This document shows positions 34,371-46,730 of a DNA stretch of 64,000 bases, one piece after another; the first letter of the stretch is position 1, and each line of letters opens with the position of its first letter. Source of the stretch: Alternaria dauci (lineage: Eukaryota; Ascomycota; Dothideomycetes; Pleosporales; Pleosporaceae); NCBI RefSeq assembly GCF_042100115.1, contig NC_091277.1, positions 124,001-188,000 of the forward strand. Reading direction: 5' to 3'. Below the pieces are notes generated by a model that was not told the DNA's origin, did no database searches, and was given only the letters and a program-made list of their open reading frames with translations. Both the position numbers and the translations under genes were made by a program.

Positions 34371-36055
34371 ATGTCTTTACCACAGCCCGTCACGTCGCCC
34401 ACTATGCCGCCGAGCAAAGGTATGGATGCAGCCCCTTTGCGCCCTCGAGTCGTGGGATTTAAAGATATTTTTTTTGGTATCTGGCTAATACGATGGAATT
34501 GGACAGAAACTGCGAAACACGAATGTGTCTCGGAAGATGCATTGCAACACCTGCGAACGTACAAATATTCGAGTGTCGATAAATCCTTCATCTCGCGCTA
34601 CATACTCAAACACTACGTACGCACACCTCCTTTGTCCACGCACGCACGCCCAATAACGAGGAGGGGATCTGACATAAGGAAATACAGTGGAATGCGTTTG
34701 TCGAGCTACTGCCGCTGTGGATTGCGCCGAACCTCGTTACGCTACTCGGCTTCTTTTTTATCCTGGGAAATGTTGTCCTGCTCGAGATTTACATACCGGA
34801 TCTCGTCGGTCCGGCGCCGTCGTGGGTATACTACAGCTTCGCGTTTGGCATGTGGATGTAAGAACACGCATTCCCATACAGAGAGACTCAGGGGGTCATT
34901 TTTTTGGTGGTACTAACGGAACTTTTTTTCAAGGTACTCGACCATGGACAACGTCGACGGCAAGCAAGCGCGACGAACCGGCACTTCGAGCCCCCTCGGC
35001 GAACTCTTTGAGTACGTGACATGAGACTATGAGCAGCAAGCCCATAAGCGCCCAAATAAACGAACGTGCGAGTACTGATTGCGAGACACTTGTAGCCATG
35101 GAATAGACTCGTTGAACTGCACGCTCGCGTCGCTCCTCGAGACGGCGGCCGTGGGCTATGGAAGCACAAAGATTGGCGCCTTCACCGCGTTGATTCCAGT
35201 GCTGCCCATGTTCTTTTCGACGTGGGAGACGTATCATACGCATACGTTGTATTTGGGATACTTTAATGGACCGACTGGTGCGTCCTCTCCCCTTCCCTTT
35301 ATCCCTCTCTACCATGACGTATACTGACAACGCGGATCACAACAGAGGGCTTGATCCTCGCATGCACATTTATTTGCATGTCCGGCTACTTCGGCCCCGA
35401 AATCTGGTCCACACCCCTCGCCACCTACTTCCCCTCGTACGCCTCCGAAATCGGCACCACGACGCTCAAAGAGCTCTGGGTCCCCATCATCCTCTTCACC
35501 TTCTTCGTCGCACACCTCCCCGCGTGCATCGTCAACGTCGCAAAAGCGCGGCGCAGCAGGAACCAGCCCCTGCTTCCCTTGCTCAAAGAATGGACGCCCC
35601 TTGTCATCTTTGTGACGTGCACCATGGCCTGGCTCGGATCCCCGTACTCGAAGTTGTTGGAAGATAACCATCTCGTGTTGTATTGTCTGACCATGTCGTT
35701 GGTGTTTGGTCGCATGACGACGAAGATTATACTCGCGCATCTTACGCACCAGCCGTTTCCGTACTGGACGATTATGCTCGCGCCCATGATTGGCGGCGCG
35801 CTCATCGTTAACCATCCCTACCTTACGATTCCTGGAACTGCGCTTTTTGGCCCCGTGTCTGCGGGCTTCGAGCTGTGGTATCTCCGTGCGTACTTTGTGT
35901 TTGCGGCGGTGGTGTATGGCAAGTGGGCGCATCTGGTTATCACGAGTATTTGTGAGTATTTGGGGATTAACTGCTTGACGATTCCGAGGACGAGTGTCGA
36001 GCAGGCGCAGATGAAGAATGGGCATGTGGTTGATGGGAAGGGGAGGACGGATTAG
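34371..36055 (+). CDS. Choline/ethanolamine phosphotransferase (CDP-alcohol phosphotransferase)
   Basis: Six exons, 34371-34419, 34507-34616, 34688-34857, 34934-35011, 35096-35277 and 35346-36055, give 432 residues, with phases consistent at every junction. The N-terminal [19 protein letters not shown] is typical of Cpt1/Ept1. The catalytic CDP-alcohol phosphotransferase signature DG(x2)AR(x8)G(x3)D(x3)D runs from D118 to D140 (DGKQARRTG...GELFDHGID). Seven to ten membrane segments follow (for example [20 protein letters not shown]). It transfers phosphocholine or phosphoethanolamine to diacylglycerol in the ER/Golgi, the last Kennedy-pathway step. Which base it prefers cannot be read from the sequence. 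It is the most intron-rich gene in the window. Confidence 0.93.
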
Positions 36056-37324
36056 AGGGATGTGTGGTTCGTTCTGTTCGACTACGACTACGCATGGAAG
36101 TGATGGGAGCGATGGAAGCGATGGAATGGGGTAGATTCCCTTATCCCACTCATAGACTGGGCGGCACGTCTTATTGGCATTATAGCGCGGTGCGGTGCGG
36201 TGCGGCGCGGCGACAGCTTCACGACTGGTCACGGTTTTTGACGACTTGGTTCTGGATTGATTGCGTATACCTTATTAATAGCTTGTCCTGAGCCCTTCGA
36301 GACCTGGAGGGTTTTTTCTGTTCGTTGTTAGTTGCATAGCGAGTATAGTAGAGCTAGTATAATCGCGTTTTCAACAACGTTTTCTTGGGAGGAGAGGAAG
36401 AAGAAGGTGGGTAATGAGGAGGATGCAGAGTAATGTATGTGGTAGACATAGAGAAAGAGATAGACTAATTGAGAGAGTAATGGAGATGAAGATTGGGGTT
36501 TCGGGGTTCGGCTTTACATGTTTGGTGAGCTTGCGGGATTAGTAGTGCATGATGAGAGTTTGATGATGCAACTTGCATACAGCATTCAACAAGTAACAAC
36601 TCTGTCAACTCGCCGTCTACAACAGCAATACAGAAACAACCCAGGTACTCAGGCAACGGATCTAGGACATGGATAACTACACCCGATAAACAATGTACTT
36701 TGTAGAATAGCAGTTAGTCCCCGCTTCTCGGTCTATCCACTAGGTACGCTTAACAACCTTGTTAACTTTATAGATTTGCTAGTAACAAGACGCAGACACG
36801 ACGCTGTTGAGTTACAGTGCACAGTATCGTGGGAAGTGTGTATTAACAACCTTGATTAAACAGACGCAACCTTTACAGAAGTATAGTAACACTAGTCTTC
36901 TAAGTCAACGTAGCTAGGTTCTGTTGCAAACGTATTGTAAAGCGTGTTCTCGAGGATATACTGCATGCGAAGCAGGGAGCGGTTAAGAGGAGGTGCATGA
37001 TGACTAAGTATTAGACTAACAAAGAAGGGATAAACCTAAGGGAGATATTGGTCGGCGTCTTAGCCTGGTGGAGGGCAGCAACATGTCTAAATGAAATGAA
37101 GTACTGCGTCAAAGTGGTAGCGCTTAGTCTGCTCTTGTCGTACTCTGGGTCACACCTAGCGCACAGGCTCTAAGGTGGGTGAGTTTGCGCTCACTTCGCC
37201 TTTCATTTTTCTGACTCTCCCCCTCGAGTAATCTTGCGAAACTTTTCTTGTCCCCTTTCGACCACCACCACATACTCACTACCTGATACTTCTGCTCTCA
37301 ACTATCTCGTCACTGAACTAAAGC
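36056..37324. other. Intergenic region with simple repeats
   Basis: No supported gene. A GCGGT pentanucleotide run lies at about 36187-36211. From about 36660 to 37000 the sequence is AT-richer and TpA-rich, perhaps an old degraded element, but no repeat ends were found. Confidence 0.4.
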
Positions 37325-38005
37325 ATGGCAACACTTCTGCCCTACCAGATGCCAACGCCTCTGTCACCAGAGGAAGCAGACATCATGTAAGTACCAAAAC
37401 ATCTCAGCCATACGACGACTAACCAGCGTAGCGCCTCACGCAACTACATCCAGTCCCCGCTTCTCCGTCTACCCGGCGAAATCAGGAACCAGATCTACGC
37501 CTACGCTTTCACCGAGCACTGTGTTCAGGTTAACGGATTCCATGAGCCTTCCCTCGTAAGACTGGTAGTGACAGAAAGCTATGCACGCACAGGCAAGGGC
37601 AGCCATTACCCGTTGTCCCAATTCATCTCGAGTACAATGGCGTGTCGGCAAATCTACACGGAGACTTCTTGCTTGATTTATCGTCTGAACGAGTTCCGCT
37701 TCACTTCGGACAGCATAAAAGTAATCGGCAAGGTTACACCGCACGTATGTTTGCAGGCCATCGAGACGGTTGAATTGGTTGCGTTTGAGTACGAAACGTT
37801 CGAAAATATGAAGCTATTCGTTGACATTGCTCTGCTGAAGCTGAGTGGGCTAAGGAAGGTCGTCGTGAACTTGTCGGATTGTTGGGACTGGTGGTATCCT
37901 TCAATGGCTGCACGAGAAGTTTTTGAGAAAATGTTCCTGGGAGTATCGAGGAAGGGAAGTGTACGCCTTGAGATCGTGATTGAGGATGATAGGTTTAAGT
38001 GGTAG
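37325..38005 (+). CDS. Small LPxEIRNxIY-type protein of unknown function
   Basis: Two exons, 37325-37386 and 37432-38005, give about 211 residues. The intron at 37387-37431 uses donor GTAAGT; the acceptor is GTAG at 37431 rather than the earlier CAG, because only this one keeps frame (ADI/ASRNYIQ). The hallmark is SPLLRLPGEIRNQIYAYAF at residues 29-47, seen in very large families of fungal proteins, some grouped as 2EXR or DUF7730 and distantly F-box-like. The rest (TMACRQIYTETSCLIYRLNEF, then a beta/alpha stretch) is also typical. Function is unknown; such proteins are expanded and variable between species. Confidence 0.75.
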
Positions 38006-40491
38006 AGGCCCCAGATGTCGGTTTCTTTTAGTGGAAGCCAAATGACAAGGGATGTGGTAAAGACTCCAACAAGGAGTATGGCGGAACACTGATGGGTTGT
38101 GGGGGCAATTGGATAGCGATGGAGAGGTACATCAGTACGAAGACGCTTGTCTTCTACAAGCCCTACTTTTCATGTTCAATGAACCATACAATCTTTGCTC
38201 AAATGCTCGATAGGAATACTTTAAGGAAATTCCCTCTACCTAGGCAATGCTCCAGGATTTCTGGTGAGTTCGTAATAAAGATGAATTAGAAAGCTACGTA
38301 GACCGCGAACCTGTAAGGTACGCCACGTACAGCAAGACATGGTATCTAGGGAATGCACTTCTACTGTGATGCAATACAATGTGACTTATCAGCACTCTAG
38401 TCACGCATTATGACTAGCAGATGAGTTGAATTAACAAGAGTCATCTTGCAGCTCTATGAGCAACATTGCTCATGTTCTTGCCGGCGCTCAGTCTGCAACT
38501 GCACCATTTACTGCACCTCTCTTGGAGTCACACTGCATTGCTGTCCATCTCCAGTTATAGAGACACCTTGCATGATGAGACGCCGCAGATACTCCTCAGG
38601 AGGCCGGAAAAATAGACATTCTTGGACCAATCTTGCGATTTCATACCTGCTGCTTCTGTTCCTGATTCTGCTGTGGCACAGCAATTGTGCCATAAAAAAC
38701 CAATCAACACAGACATGGCTTGGAAGTAACATTGACCATCTCTAAGGTACTCAAAGCTTCGTCACCACTCCCGAGAAGACGTGTCGACGTTGCTGACCTT
38801 GACTCACAAAGGCTACGTTGGTCTTGTTGTATATTCGTGTATGACAGAGTTGCTAATGACTCTGGCAGTCCATAATGCGCATATAAAGCATTGTTGTTCT
38901 CTAGCAGCGGCTTCCATTAGCTACAATACGAATACATCAGCAGATTGTTCTCCGATCATCCATTGTACTTTAGTCTCCCAAGCTTCGTTCCATATACAGA
39001 CAGCCTCAAACATGTCAGTCCTGAAAGTTCTTGCTACTCAGCCTATAAGATTGGTGAAGAATCTTGATCGTCCGATCAATGTCCGATTTGCATCCCAAAC
39101 TGATGCGTGGGAGCGAACATTTCTGTCAGACGTTGTTAAAGACAAATTCGCTAAAGCTGTGGAGCACGCGGACGTGCCTGACAATGCTACGACCGCAATA
39201 TTGGTATAAGAGTCTCAATATGCCTACAATCCTTATTAGTAATGACTTGTAAACAGTGAAAAACCGCATGCCAACGAGAACGATTCTAAAACTCATTTCA
39301 CTACGCACTGGCATGATGCGAACGGGAAACACCTTTCTACTAAGCATATTTACACCTCCGAATAGACCGGCGTATGCCTGCGGATGTTATAATGTTCTGT
39401 AGAAAGGTGGCTGTTAGTGATTAGTTGATTCGAGGAGCGTCGTAGATCGATGCGAGAACTTGTTTTGTCTCAATATGGCTTGGAAGTATACAGAGCCTCA
39501 ACCTGTTTTATGATACCTATAGAATGCACCTCCATGCACAAAGACCGCTGATACGCTGTGCTCTGAGAGACTGATTATTCCTATGTGCTCCGGAATTCGA
39601 AGTCCAAGTTTCCAATCTGAGGTTGGTTGTTTGTCGCGCAGACTCAGTCTCACTATACTATCTCGCCTTGCACATTATATCGCTTCCCTTCTTGCCTTCC
39701 TTGCTTGACTTGTCTTTTTGCAGTGCAGATTCATTTTCTGAGCCACTGTCTCCAGTCCGGTTGTGGTACATACCTGTGTATTGATAGTGGCTATAACGTG
39801 CGAGGTATCAATGTTTGCTTGGTGGCCAAGTGAATGCTGGATGTGCGACTACGTTTCTCCACCCTTTGTACGCATTTGCTACTCGCTCATGAGTCAATGC
39901 TGTGACGCAGTTACAATGCAAGAGAAGTACAGAGTGAATTTGCAACCTGTTAGGATACGCCATGGCGGGAGAAGTGTGACTCTGCAGCCGCCTCCGCATT
40001 GACGCTTGATACATACCCGTGTCTCAGTAGCGGGCCGCTAGGTTGTGAACATGGCAGGTGCGGTATCTCTGACAGCGGGTTGGAATCATCCTCGGAGAAA
40101 CCCTCATTAAGTACCTGGAAGTGGTGTGCTGAAACCGGCGATCGCGAGTGAACCTTGCTGACAAACCCAACAAGTCAACACCACCTGAAGCCATATAATC
40201 AACCGTTCCCCAAAGCACGGCCCAATGATCATCGCGATACAATGGCTCCACCAGGAGATTGAAAAGAGACTTTACACTCCTGTGGACTCTCGTTGAAGCT
40301 AAACATCAAGTGAGCGCCTACCGTGTCTGTGCGCTAACTTACCGGTACCAGTGAGCTGGCAAAGGCGGGCGCTTAGGCTGACAAAGCATGGGGCACAGTT
40401 CTTGGGAACACCATTCTGCAATTGCTACAAAGCACCTTTAGTTACCGAGACAATCACTCCTCTATATGTTCCCATTATCAAGTCTCCAATC
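38006..40491. other. 2.5-kb region with no strong gene
   Basis: Mostly short frames. The only candidate is the 65-residue frame at 39012-39209, listed separately. Confidence 0.4.
39012..39209 (+). CDS. Doubtful small ORF, presequence-like N-terminus
   Basis: A 65-residue frame with an ATG start. Its N-terminus (MSVLKVLATQPIRLVKNL) is basic and amphipathic, resembling a mitochondrial presequence, and the rest is charged. It ends beside a plausible donor (GTATAA at 39207), but splicing there would give an immediate stop. It could be a fragment of a lost gene or chance. No family is recognised. Confidence 0.25.
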   Translation: MSVLKVLATQPIRLVKNLDRPINVRFASQTDAWERTFLSDVVKDKFAKAVEHADVPDNATTAILV

Positions 40492-41687
40492 ATGCTTCTC
40501 AGTCGTCTAGCTCATCGCATATCCCCGACCCCACGTATCGGCATCAGGTTGTCATCCACTATTGTTGGCAAATCGGGTCGTGAATATATCCAGCGCGAGG
40601 TGCTCTCGGAGCCCAAAGATACCAGGTCGAACATCTTCAAAGCCGAGTATGTTACACAAATTTCACGTGTGTAGTCTCGCTCAACAAAAACGGTTTTAGA
40701 TCCCATGACCAGTCTTTCGTCTCCAAGCGCGTCCCCGAATCATACTATGACGTGTCTTTGCGCCTTGCAGCTGATTTTCCCCATTCCCGTCGGCTTCGCC
40801 TGCATGTTGACTCCAACGATGAGGAAAAGCTCTTAATCTACCCGTACTATCAGAATACCCTGCTTAGATTGCTCCAAGAGGATCCAGTACTCTCTGATGC
40901 GGCACGGAAAAAAGTTTTGCGACACACCGCAGAAGCCATACAAGAACTACATAGCAAGGACTGGATTCACAATGGTACGGTTATCCGTCCAGATTAGATC
41001 TTTCATCATGAGATTCTGATTGACAATCAAACTTGGCAGATGTCAAGCCCGACAATATACTGGTCAACTGGACTTGCGACGACGAGGGTATCAAAACAAT
41101 CACCGATGTCGCTTTGGATGATTTCGACTTATCTTGGCAGTGTCCAACGGGAGCGGTGCTTATGACCCCTCGTGCAATCGGAATCCCCATGTGGCGCAGT
41201 CCAGAAGCACAGACTGGGAGAGGCTTGTCCAAGGCGTCAGACGTTTACTCATTCGGACTGGTTGTAGGTCAACTCGTGTCATTGTTATGGATTATCGTTG
41301 GAGAATTCACGCTAAGCGTTCGCTCAGTGCATATATACCCTAGGGGCTGATGGAATGATACTTCTCGAGAATGACGAGGAGCTCAACAAGCGTAACATAT
41401 ATCCAGAGCATAGAGTATTACTGCAACATTTTGCGTACTTTGGGCCAGCGAACGAAGGTCTTCTCAACCGGATTGCGAACGAAAAATGGACGGTAGCTTT
41501 TAAAGGGGTATCTCGAGATGCTGAGTCGGCGTTAAAAGAGATGCCAGATTTGAGCTTCGAGGTGTGGGGACAAAGGCTAGGCTCTGAAGCACAAAAGATG
41601 ATCGCTGGAACGACTAAAATTGACCAGGGGGCAAGGTCAACGATGGACCAAGTTCTGGCGCATCCGTGGTGGCAGGAGGCTGTTTAA
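40492..41687 (+). CDS. Protein kinase-like protein with DFD in place of DFG
   Basis: Four exons, 40492-40646, 40700-40974, 41040-41263 and 41328-41687, give 337 residues. The last intron's acceptor is set at 41327 because it restores SFGLVCIYTLGAD, the usual continuation in this fungal family. The catalytic loop reads HNDVKPDN (D144, K146, N149), so the catalytic Asp is present although HRD has become HND. The metal-binding motif is D171-F-D173 instead of DFG. An APE-like segment (MWRSPEA) and SDVYSFGLV follow. The glycine-rich loop is not obvious; K61 (FVSKRV) is the candidate ATP lysine. The first 30 residues are basic with no acidic residues, presequence-like. Such kinase-like genes are variable in Pleosporales; activity and target are unknown. 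Confidence 0.8.
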
Positions 41688-42109
41688 GGGGCAGCCGATG
41701 TGGCGAGAAGTCTTCTGCGTTTGCTATTTGGGGGTGGATATAGCGGGACGAAGGATGAGGATCATTCCGGACGTCTTGATCGGGGTTGAATTGTAATAGT
41801 TGTTTCCATGACGCATCTCCTCTCTACTTAGGGTTATAGACCTAGCGAAATGAACAAACTAAATTATCACATGAATAATTTGTTACTTCTATAGCTTGAG
41901 AAGAAGGCTATTTATAAGTATAAGGATGCTCCTTCATGCACCTAGGGACGGTGGCGCCGAATCATTGGTTGGCCCCCACCTCAGCCTGATCACCTGCTTT
42001 ATCGGGCGCTCAACCCGATATCTAAAACCCGCTCTAAAACTTCTCTCTCCATCCCAACAGCTGTTTTTGGTGCGTATGGAGATATCGCGATATCCATTTA
42101 CCGTCGACA
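41688..42109. other. Intergenic spacer
   Basis: Short same-strand spacer between the kinase-like gene and the membrane protein gene. No gene is seen. Confidence 0.5.
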
Positions 42110-44711
42110 ATGCACCAGGATATGATTTCCTCGCCCGAAGGCACGACTGCAAACGGACGAGAACTGGACGAAGTTGAACCTCAAGGGTTAGAAGAGGCTG
42201 AGAAGAGATGGCACAATGAACCCATCCGCTCGAAATTCAGCGTGAACTCAGCTCTTCAGTCAGATCTCGATCCAGTCCTGGCTCCCGCTCCAGACAAAGC
42301 TTCGGAGACGTCAATACACCCTGCGTTCTCCGAACAGACCGGGTCTACAACTTTCCCTTCCCTTCCCTTATTTCTGGGAAGGTTTCGGGGGCTGAAAGAC
42401 ACGTGGAGGGTACCAGCCGCGATATTAGGCTTTTACCTTATATGTAAGGATGATACGCAGAATTCTAGGTTCGCACGCTCTCAGCACTGACAGAGTTCCG
42501 TCAGCATTCCTTTGCGCAGCTGCACATTACTGCTTCTTCGCATATCTCGACGGTCGCATCATCTCTCCAGGCTTTATGCTATCCACGAAAACTACTACGG
42601 TCCCACAAGCCTACGTTACTACAGTGTCGCTAATACTAGTCACCGCATTTCGTGCCGCACTGGTAGCAAGTATTGGGACATGCTATACCCAATATCTTTG
42701 GGCAACATTCAGAAAGCGTGTGCTCAGGGTACTATTATCTTCTGTATAGCTAGGGTAATGCAAGCTTACAATGTACAGGTTAGCCTGATCGAGGATCTTT
42801 TCCAAGTGCAGACAAACCCACTCCGCTTGCTGAACTACCACTTGTATTTCAAAACACCAATACTCGTGGCTGTGGCTATCTTTTGCTGGCTTGTTCCAAT
42901 TGCAACAATCTACCCTCCAGGTACTCTGGTTGTCGGAATACAGCCTTCTGCCATTGATAAAAGCTTCAATGTGTCCGTCTTACACCACAGGAATCGTCTG
43001 GACATTTTTGCAGACAATGTTATAGCTCCTGTAGAGTGTAGCTATAATTGTACAAACCAGGGCTGTGTGGAATGGGCTCCACAATTCCTAGAAGTAGCAG
43101 AAGATGCGCCGTTGCCAGATGATTGCATTCTGCAAGGGTCAGTCTGCCCCATCACATCTAGATCACAGCACTGCCACGGTTAGGTATATTCTGTACTGAT
43201 TTTGATACAGAGCAACACCCGGTTTGGGATACATCACGCGCTCAAACCTGATCGTGGGCGAACTATCCAGGCTGAAGCAAGCAAGTAGAGAAGAGAATAC
43301 ATCATACGAACTCAGTTTCTTCGGAACCACTTTGGACTGCGAGACTACGAATCGCTCCATGGAAAGTACAATCTTGCCAATAGTTTCGAACAGAACGATT
43401 TCCGACCTGCAAATGCCGATCGGATGGATTCAATATCCTGAACCCATCTGTAATTTGAAGTGCAGCAACAGAACACTGACAAGGTTTTCCCTAGAAAATC
43501 GATCCATCATTTATAGTATCGCTCATTACCAAGAAGTACCACGGTACTGGCCATGCTTAGACGAAAAGCAATGGATGCCTAGTCTCGATGATCCGCGACC
43601 CCAAGTTGACCAAGCGGAGGATTGTCCAGGCTCTGGAATCCATGTCATCGTCCCTATAACCGAAACAGTGTGCCATCCCAAGATAGTCAGGTATCACGTC
43701 ACTATCTCGAACGCAAGAGAAGCACAGCATGTGTCTTTTATTATTGAAGACGACAAATCTATACCCCCATACACTGAAGATTTTCCCGCATTCAATGGAA
43801 ATTTCGAGCAATGGACAAAGCTTTCCGACGCTGTAAGAATATACGATGACTTTGCAATGAACCTAAACCAATCTGGGAGCAATTTTTTGATCAATAGGTT
43901 CAATCATTCCGGCATCTCGAATGCAACGACTCCTTACACAACTATAAACGGTACCGTCGAGGAAACATGCGTGCTCGAATCGGAGTTATTGCCAGGGATC
44001 GGGGTTGCTTCTTCATTACACGATATCTGGCCCCTCAGTGTTTTCGAGCAGCGACTTCCCAGAAAGGTTGACGATGGCTGTACATTGTTCGATCCTGACA
44101 TGGCCAACGAACTTCTCATCAACACTACAATCTCTGCATTATCCCTCAACCAGCGATTCGACATGGTCAACGGAACAGAGACCCGCAGTTTCAACGTCTA
44201 CCGCTTCGAAAACAAACTCGCCTTCTTCCTTCCATACGGCCTCTCACTTGCACTCGCCATACCAATCCTGGCGCTAGGATTCATAGCTCTCTATTCCCAA
44301 AATCACGGCGTCTCGGCTATCACTGGAGGTTTCTTGCAACTTCTCATGACAACTACTGGACGCAATTCACTCGAAGCGGTGGTCACAAGAGGGTCTGGCA
44401 CGCTGGGTGGATACGAAAATGTTTCAAAAGAACTTTACGAAATGGAAGTCAGATTTGGAGAGCTGATTGAAGGCAGCGGACATGATATTACGGAGACCGA
44501 CACGCTTCTGAGCGGACATGAGGGGGGTACGGAGGTGCAGGAAGATGATGGCACACAGTCAGGTGTCCAAACCGTATCTGGAACGGAGTGGTGCGAGAAA
44601 AGCGTCTCGGTAGTGCGAAGAGCTGGCTTCGGTACGGTCCATGAAGTGGGATTATTTAGGAAGAAAGGAGAACAGCAGTCAGAATATCAAAGACAAGAAG
44701 GAAAAGTGTAA
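42110..44711 (+). CDS. Large multispanning membrane glycoprotein, function unknown
   Basis: Four exons, 42110-42443, 42505-42728, 42779-43137 and 43211-44711, give about 805 residues. Acceptors at 42504 and 42778 were chosen because they rejoin FYLISFLCAAAHY and KRVLRVSLIEDLF, matching the spacing in relatives. The topology is a hydrophilic N-terminus, three membrane segments (about 105-130, 150-178, 207-225), a large Cys-containing ectodomain of about 420 residues with many N-glycosylation sites (NCT, NRT, NGT, NHS), a fourth segment (about 645-667, ending GFIALYS) and an acidic cytosolic tail. Similar proteins are common in filamentous ascomycetes without a known role. It is tail-to-tail with a HET gene only 60 bases away. 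Confidence 0.8.
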
Positions 44712-44771
44712 TGGTAAGACTAATCTAGAACATACAGAAGCTCAGAACACCTAGTCAAGGCAAACACCTTA

Positions 44772-46730
44772 CTAACACAAGACAAACTCCAGCGATGAAA
44801 CATGTCCGTCACGCTCCTGTGCTAGAATTTCCCCATCCATAAGTTCGTGGATATAGCATTCTCCAACAACTTGATACATGTCGCCACAGTATGGCCTCAG
44901 AACCACTGGACACTTGCAACCTAGTAAGATAGCAACGACATCCCCTCGGCGAACAGCTATCGGAGCCAAGCCCAAATAGCCCGTCTCTGTTGTTACAAGC
45001 GCTCTTTCGTCTAGAGACAGCATGGCCAAACGCATACACGACAAGGTGGTCTTTATATCCAAACTTTTCGTGCTGGATTCCGGGAAAAAGTCCTTGAGAC
45101 GCGTACCCCCAATGCGGAAGTCTTGGTTCAGTTTTCTGAAATGGTCAAGCTGTTCAAAATGCCTTGATTGACATAGTTGCGGCATCGCAAAGTTAGGTTG
45201 AGAGTGACTAGTACTCGCTTCGCAACTTGGTCGCCATGGTATGTCCAGAAGTAATCCTTTAGTTGCTCCGGGATGACCCATGACCAAAGTCTGCTCAAGT
45301 GCTTTGGATAGCGAACTGCTGTATCTGTTCGTGGAATGCTGTTGTGGACTAAAATGACGACGTGAAAGAGGCTTAGCTGTAATGCCATCGACCACATCCA
45401 CTTGGAATCCGTCGCAGACAAGAATGCTTTGTTTGCCTCTGTTGCAAAATTGAAAACTGGCAGCTAGACCTCCGCTTGCCCGACGGGTTTCTAAATACTG
45501 ATTGTGGTTGCGGGCAAATGGCAGTCTGGGGTCGGGCACCCAGGACGGCCAAAGCTGTCTTGTCTCAGTTGGGATTCCTCCATACAGAATCTGATCCAAA
45601 CTTTCCGTGTGCTTGATGACAGCTTTCATGAAATCCGTGTAGACTTGCTGCACCGAAAGGGAATAGTCTGGAACGACATCTGCAGATATCGCGGGATCCA
45701 ACAAGCCAAGTATACTGTAAACTTTGTCCTTTTCATCAGTCGCTTTGGCTTGGCGAACAAGATCCAACAGAGAACTTAGTGTTCCCGCAAAGTCTGAATT
45801 GGAAGTTGGATTTACTAGGCGACGCATACGATCGGCTTTGGACCATGCGACCGGACCCAAATCAAGGCCCTGATCGGATCGATAAGACTGGTCCTCGGAG
45901 ACTTGTATAGATATCCGACAGCAGCGGGCTCCTAAACGTAGCATTCGTCTTGTCAACTTGTATTTCCCGCACAGAAACAGAGTCGAGTTGTGGTTCATAG
46001 CGAGCTCCTGGATGATCCATGCTCGATTCCAATACGGCTTTTGTACAAAGGCCGAAAGGGCGGGCCTTCCGTTGACTAGCAAATCCTCTGGAAGCTGTGG
46101 CGGGTCTCCTGGGCAGGGATTCCAACAAAGATGACGCATCGTGCAGACTGCAATTCCGTCGGTATCTCCGTCTTCACCTAGCCACACTATGACAGCCCGA
46201 GCTCGACTGTAGATTTCTCTCATCCGCTTAACCTGTGCATTTCGCTCTTCTACATCTCCCTGGTTGATGCATAACGAATCCACCCAATACTGCATACCCA
46301 AACGCGTCTCTTGCAGATTTCGTAAAGCTCTCAAGGCTGCCTCGAGATTCTCAGAAACGTCCTTCTGCATTTCGTTTACAATGATGCTCTTTACATTGCG
46401 TTGGCTACCCCACGTATATGACAAAGCTTCGAAGTCGCCCCAGTCATAACGAGAGCTACCCAGACGATCGCGACCCTGACTAAGGCCGACGGTTGTCTCC
46501 TTGTCGATAGTCGTCTGTTCTAGGGTCGCGTCTCTCAGATCGATACATTTTGTGAACTTGTCCCAAGCTTTTGGGCACTTTTGAGTCGGCAGGTGAGAGG
46601 GACGTTCTTTGAGCGAGACATTCCTGATAGAGCATTGAACGAGGTCTTCCGTTGAAATTGGGCTGGAAGGATCAAGAAATTCGAGAATGCGGATTCCATT
46701 CTTCGTGCTGTCAAGAGGTTGGTACTGCAT
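44772..46730 (-). CDS. HET (heterokaryon incompatibility) domain protein
   Basis: A single exon of 652 residues from a good ATG (MQYQPLDSTKNGIRILEF). The HET domain is clear: FEALSYTWGSQ (about 100-110), YWVDSLCINQGDVEERNAQV (about 148-167) and AVIVWLGEDGDTDGI (about 179-193). The C-terminal half has the usual variable part, ending with a RGDVVAILLGCKCPVVLRP stretch that resembles the common 'GD.v.ll.G...P.vLR' tail of these proteins. HET proteins trigger cell death after fusion of genetically different hyphae, and many paralogues are of unknown specificity. There are no WD40 or NACHT partner domains. Confident for the domain, not for an actual het locus. Confidence 0.92.
   Translation of the reverse strand: MQYQPLDSTKNGIRILEFLDPSSPISTEDLVQCSIRNVSLKERPSHLPTQKCPKAWDKFTKCIDLRDATLEQTTIDKETTVGLSQGRDRLGSSRYDWGDFEALSYTWGSQRNVKSIIVNEMQKDVSENLEAALRALRNLQETRLGMQYWVDSLCINQGDVEERNAQVKRMREIYSRARAVIVWLGEDGDTDGIAVCTMRHLCWNPCPGDPPQLPEDLLVNGRPALSAFVQKPYWNRAWIIQELAMNHNSTLFLCGKYKLTRRMLRLGARCCRISIQVSEDQSYRSDQGLDLGPVAWSKADRMRRLVNPTSNSDFAGTLSSLLDLVRQAKATDEKDKVYSILGLLDPAISADVVPDYSLSVQQVYTDFMKAVIKHTESLDQILYGGIPTETRQLWPSWVPDPRLPFARNHNQYLETRRASGGLAASFQFCNRGKQSILVCDGFQVDVVDGITAKPLSRRHFSPQQHSTNRYSSSLSKALEQTLVMGHPGATKGLLLDIPWRPSCEASTSHSQPNFAMPQLCQSRHFEQLDHFRKLNQDFRIGGTRLKDFFPESSTKSLDIKTTLSCMRLAMLSLDERALVTTETGYLGLAPIAVRRGDVVAILLGCKCPVVLRPYCGDMYQVVGECYIHELMDGEILAQERDGHVSSLEFVLC

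Noticed and set aside
35309..36232. 307-codon minus-strand frame
   Set aside because: Antisense to the last exon of the phosphotransferase gene; charged low-complexity translation with no motif.
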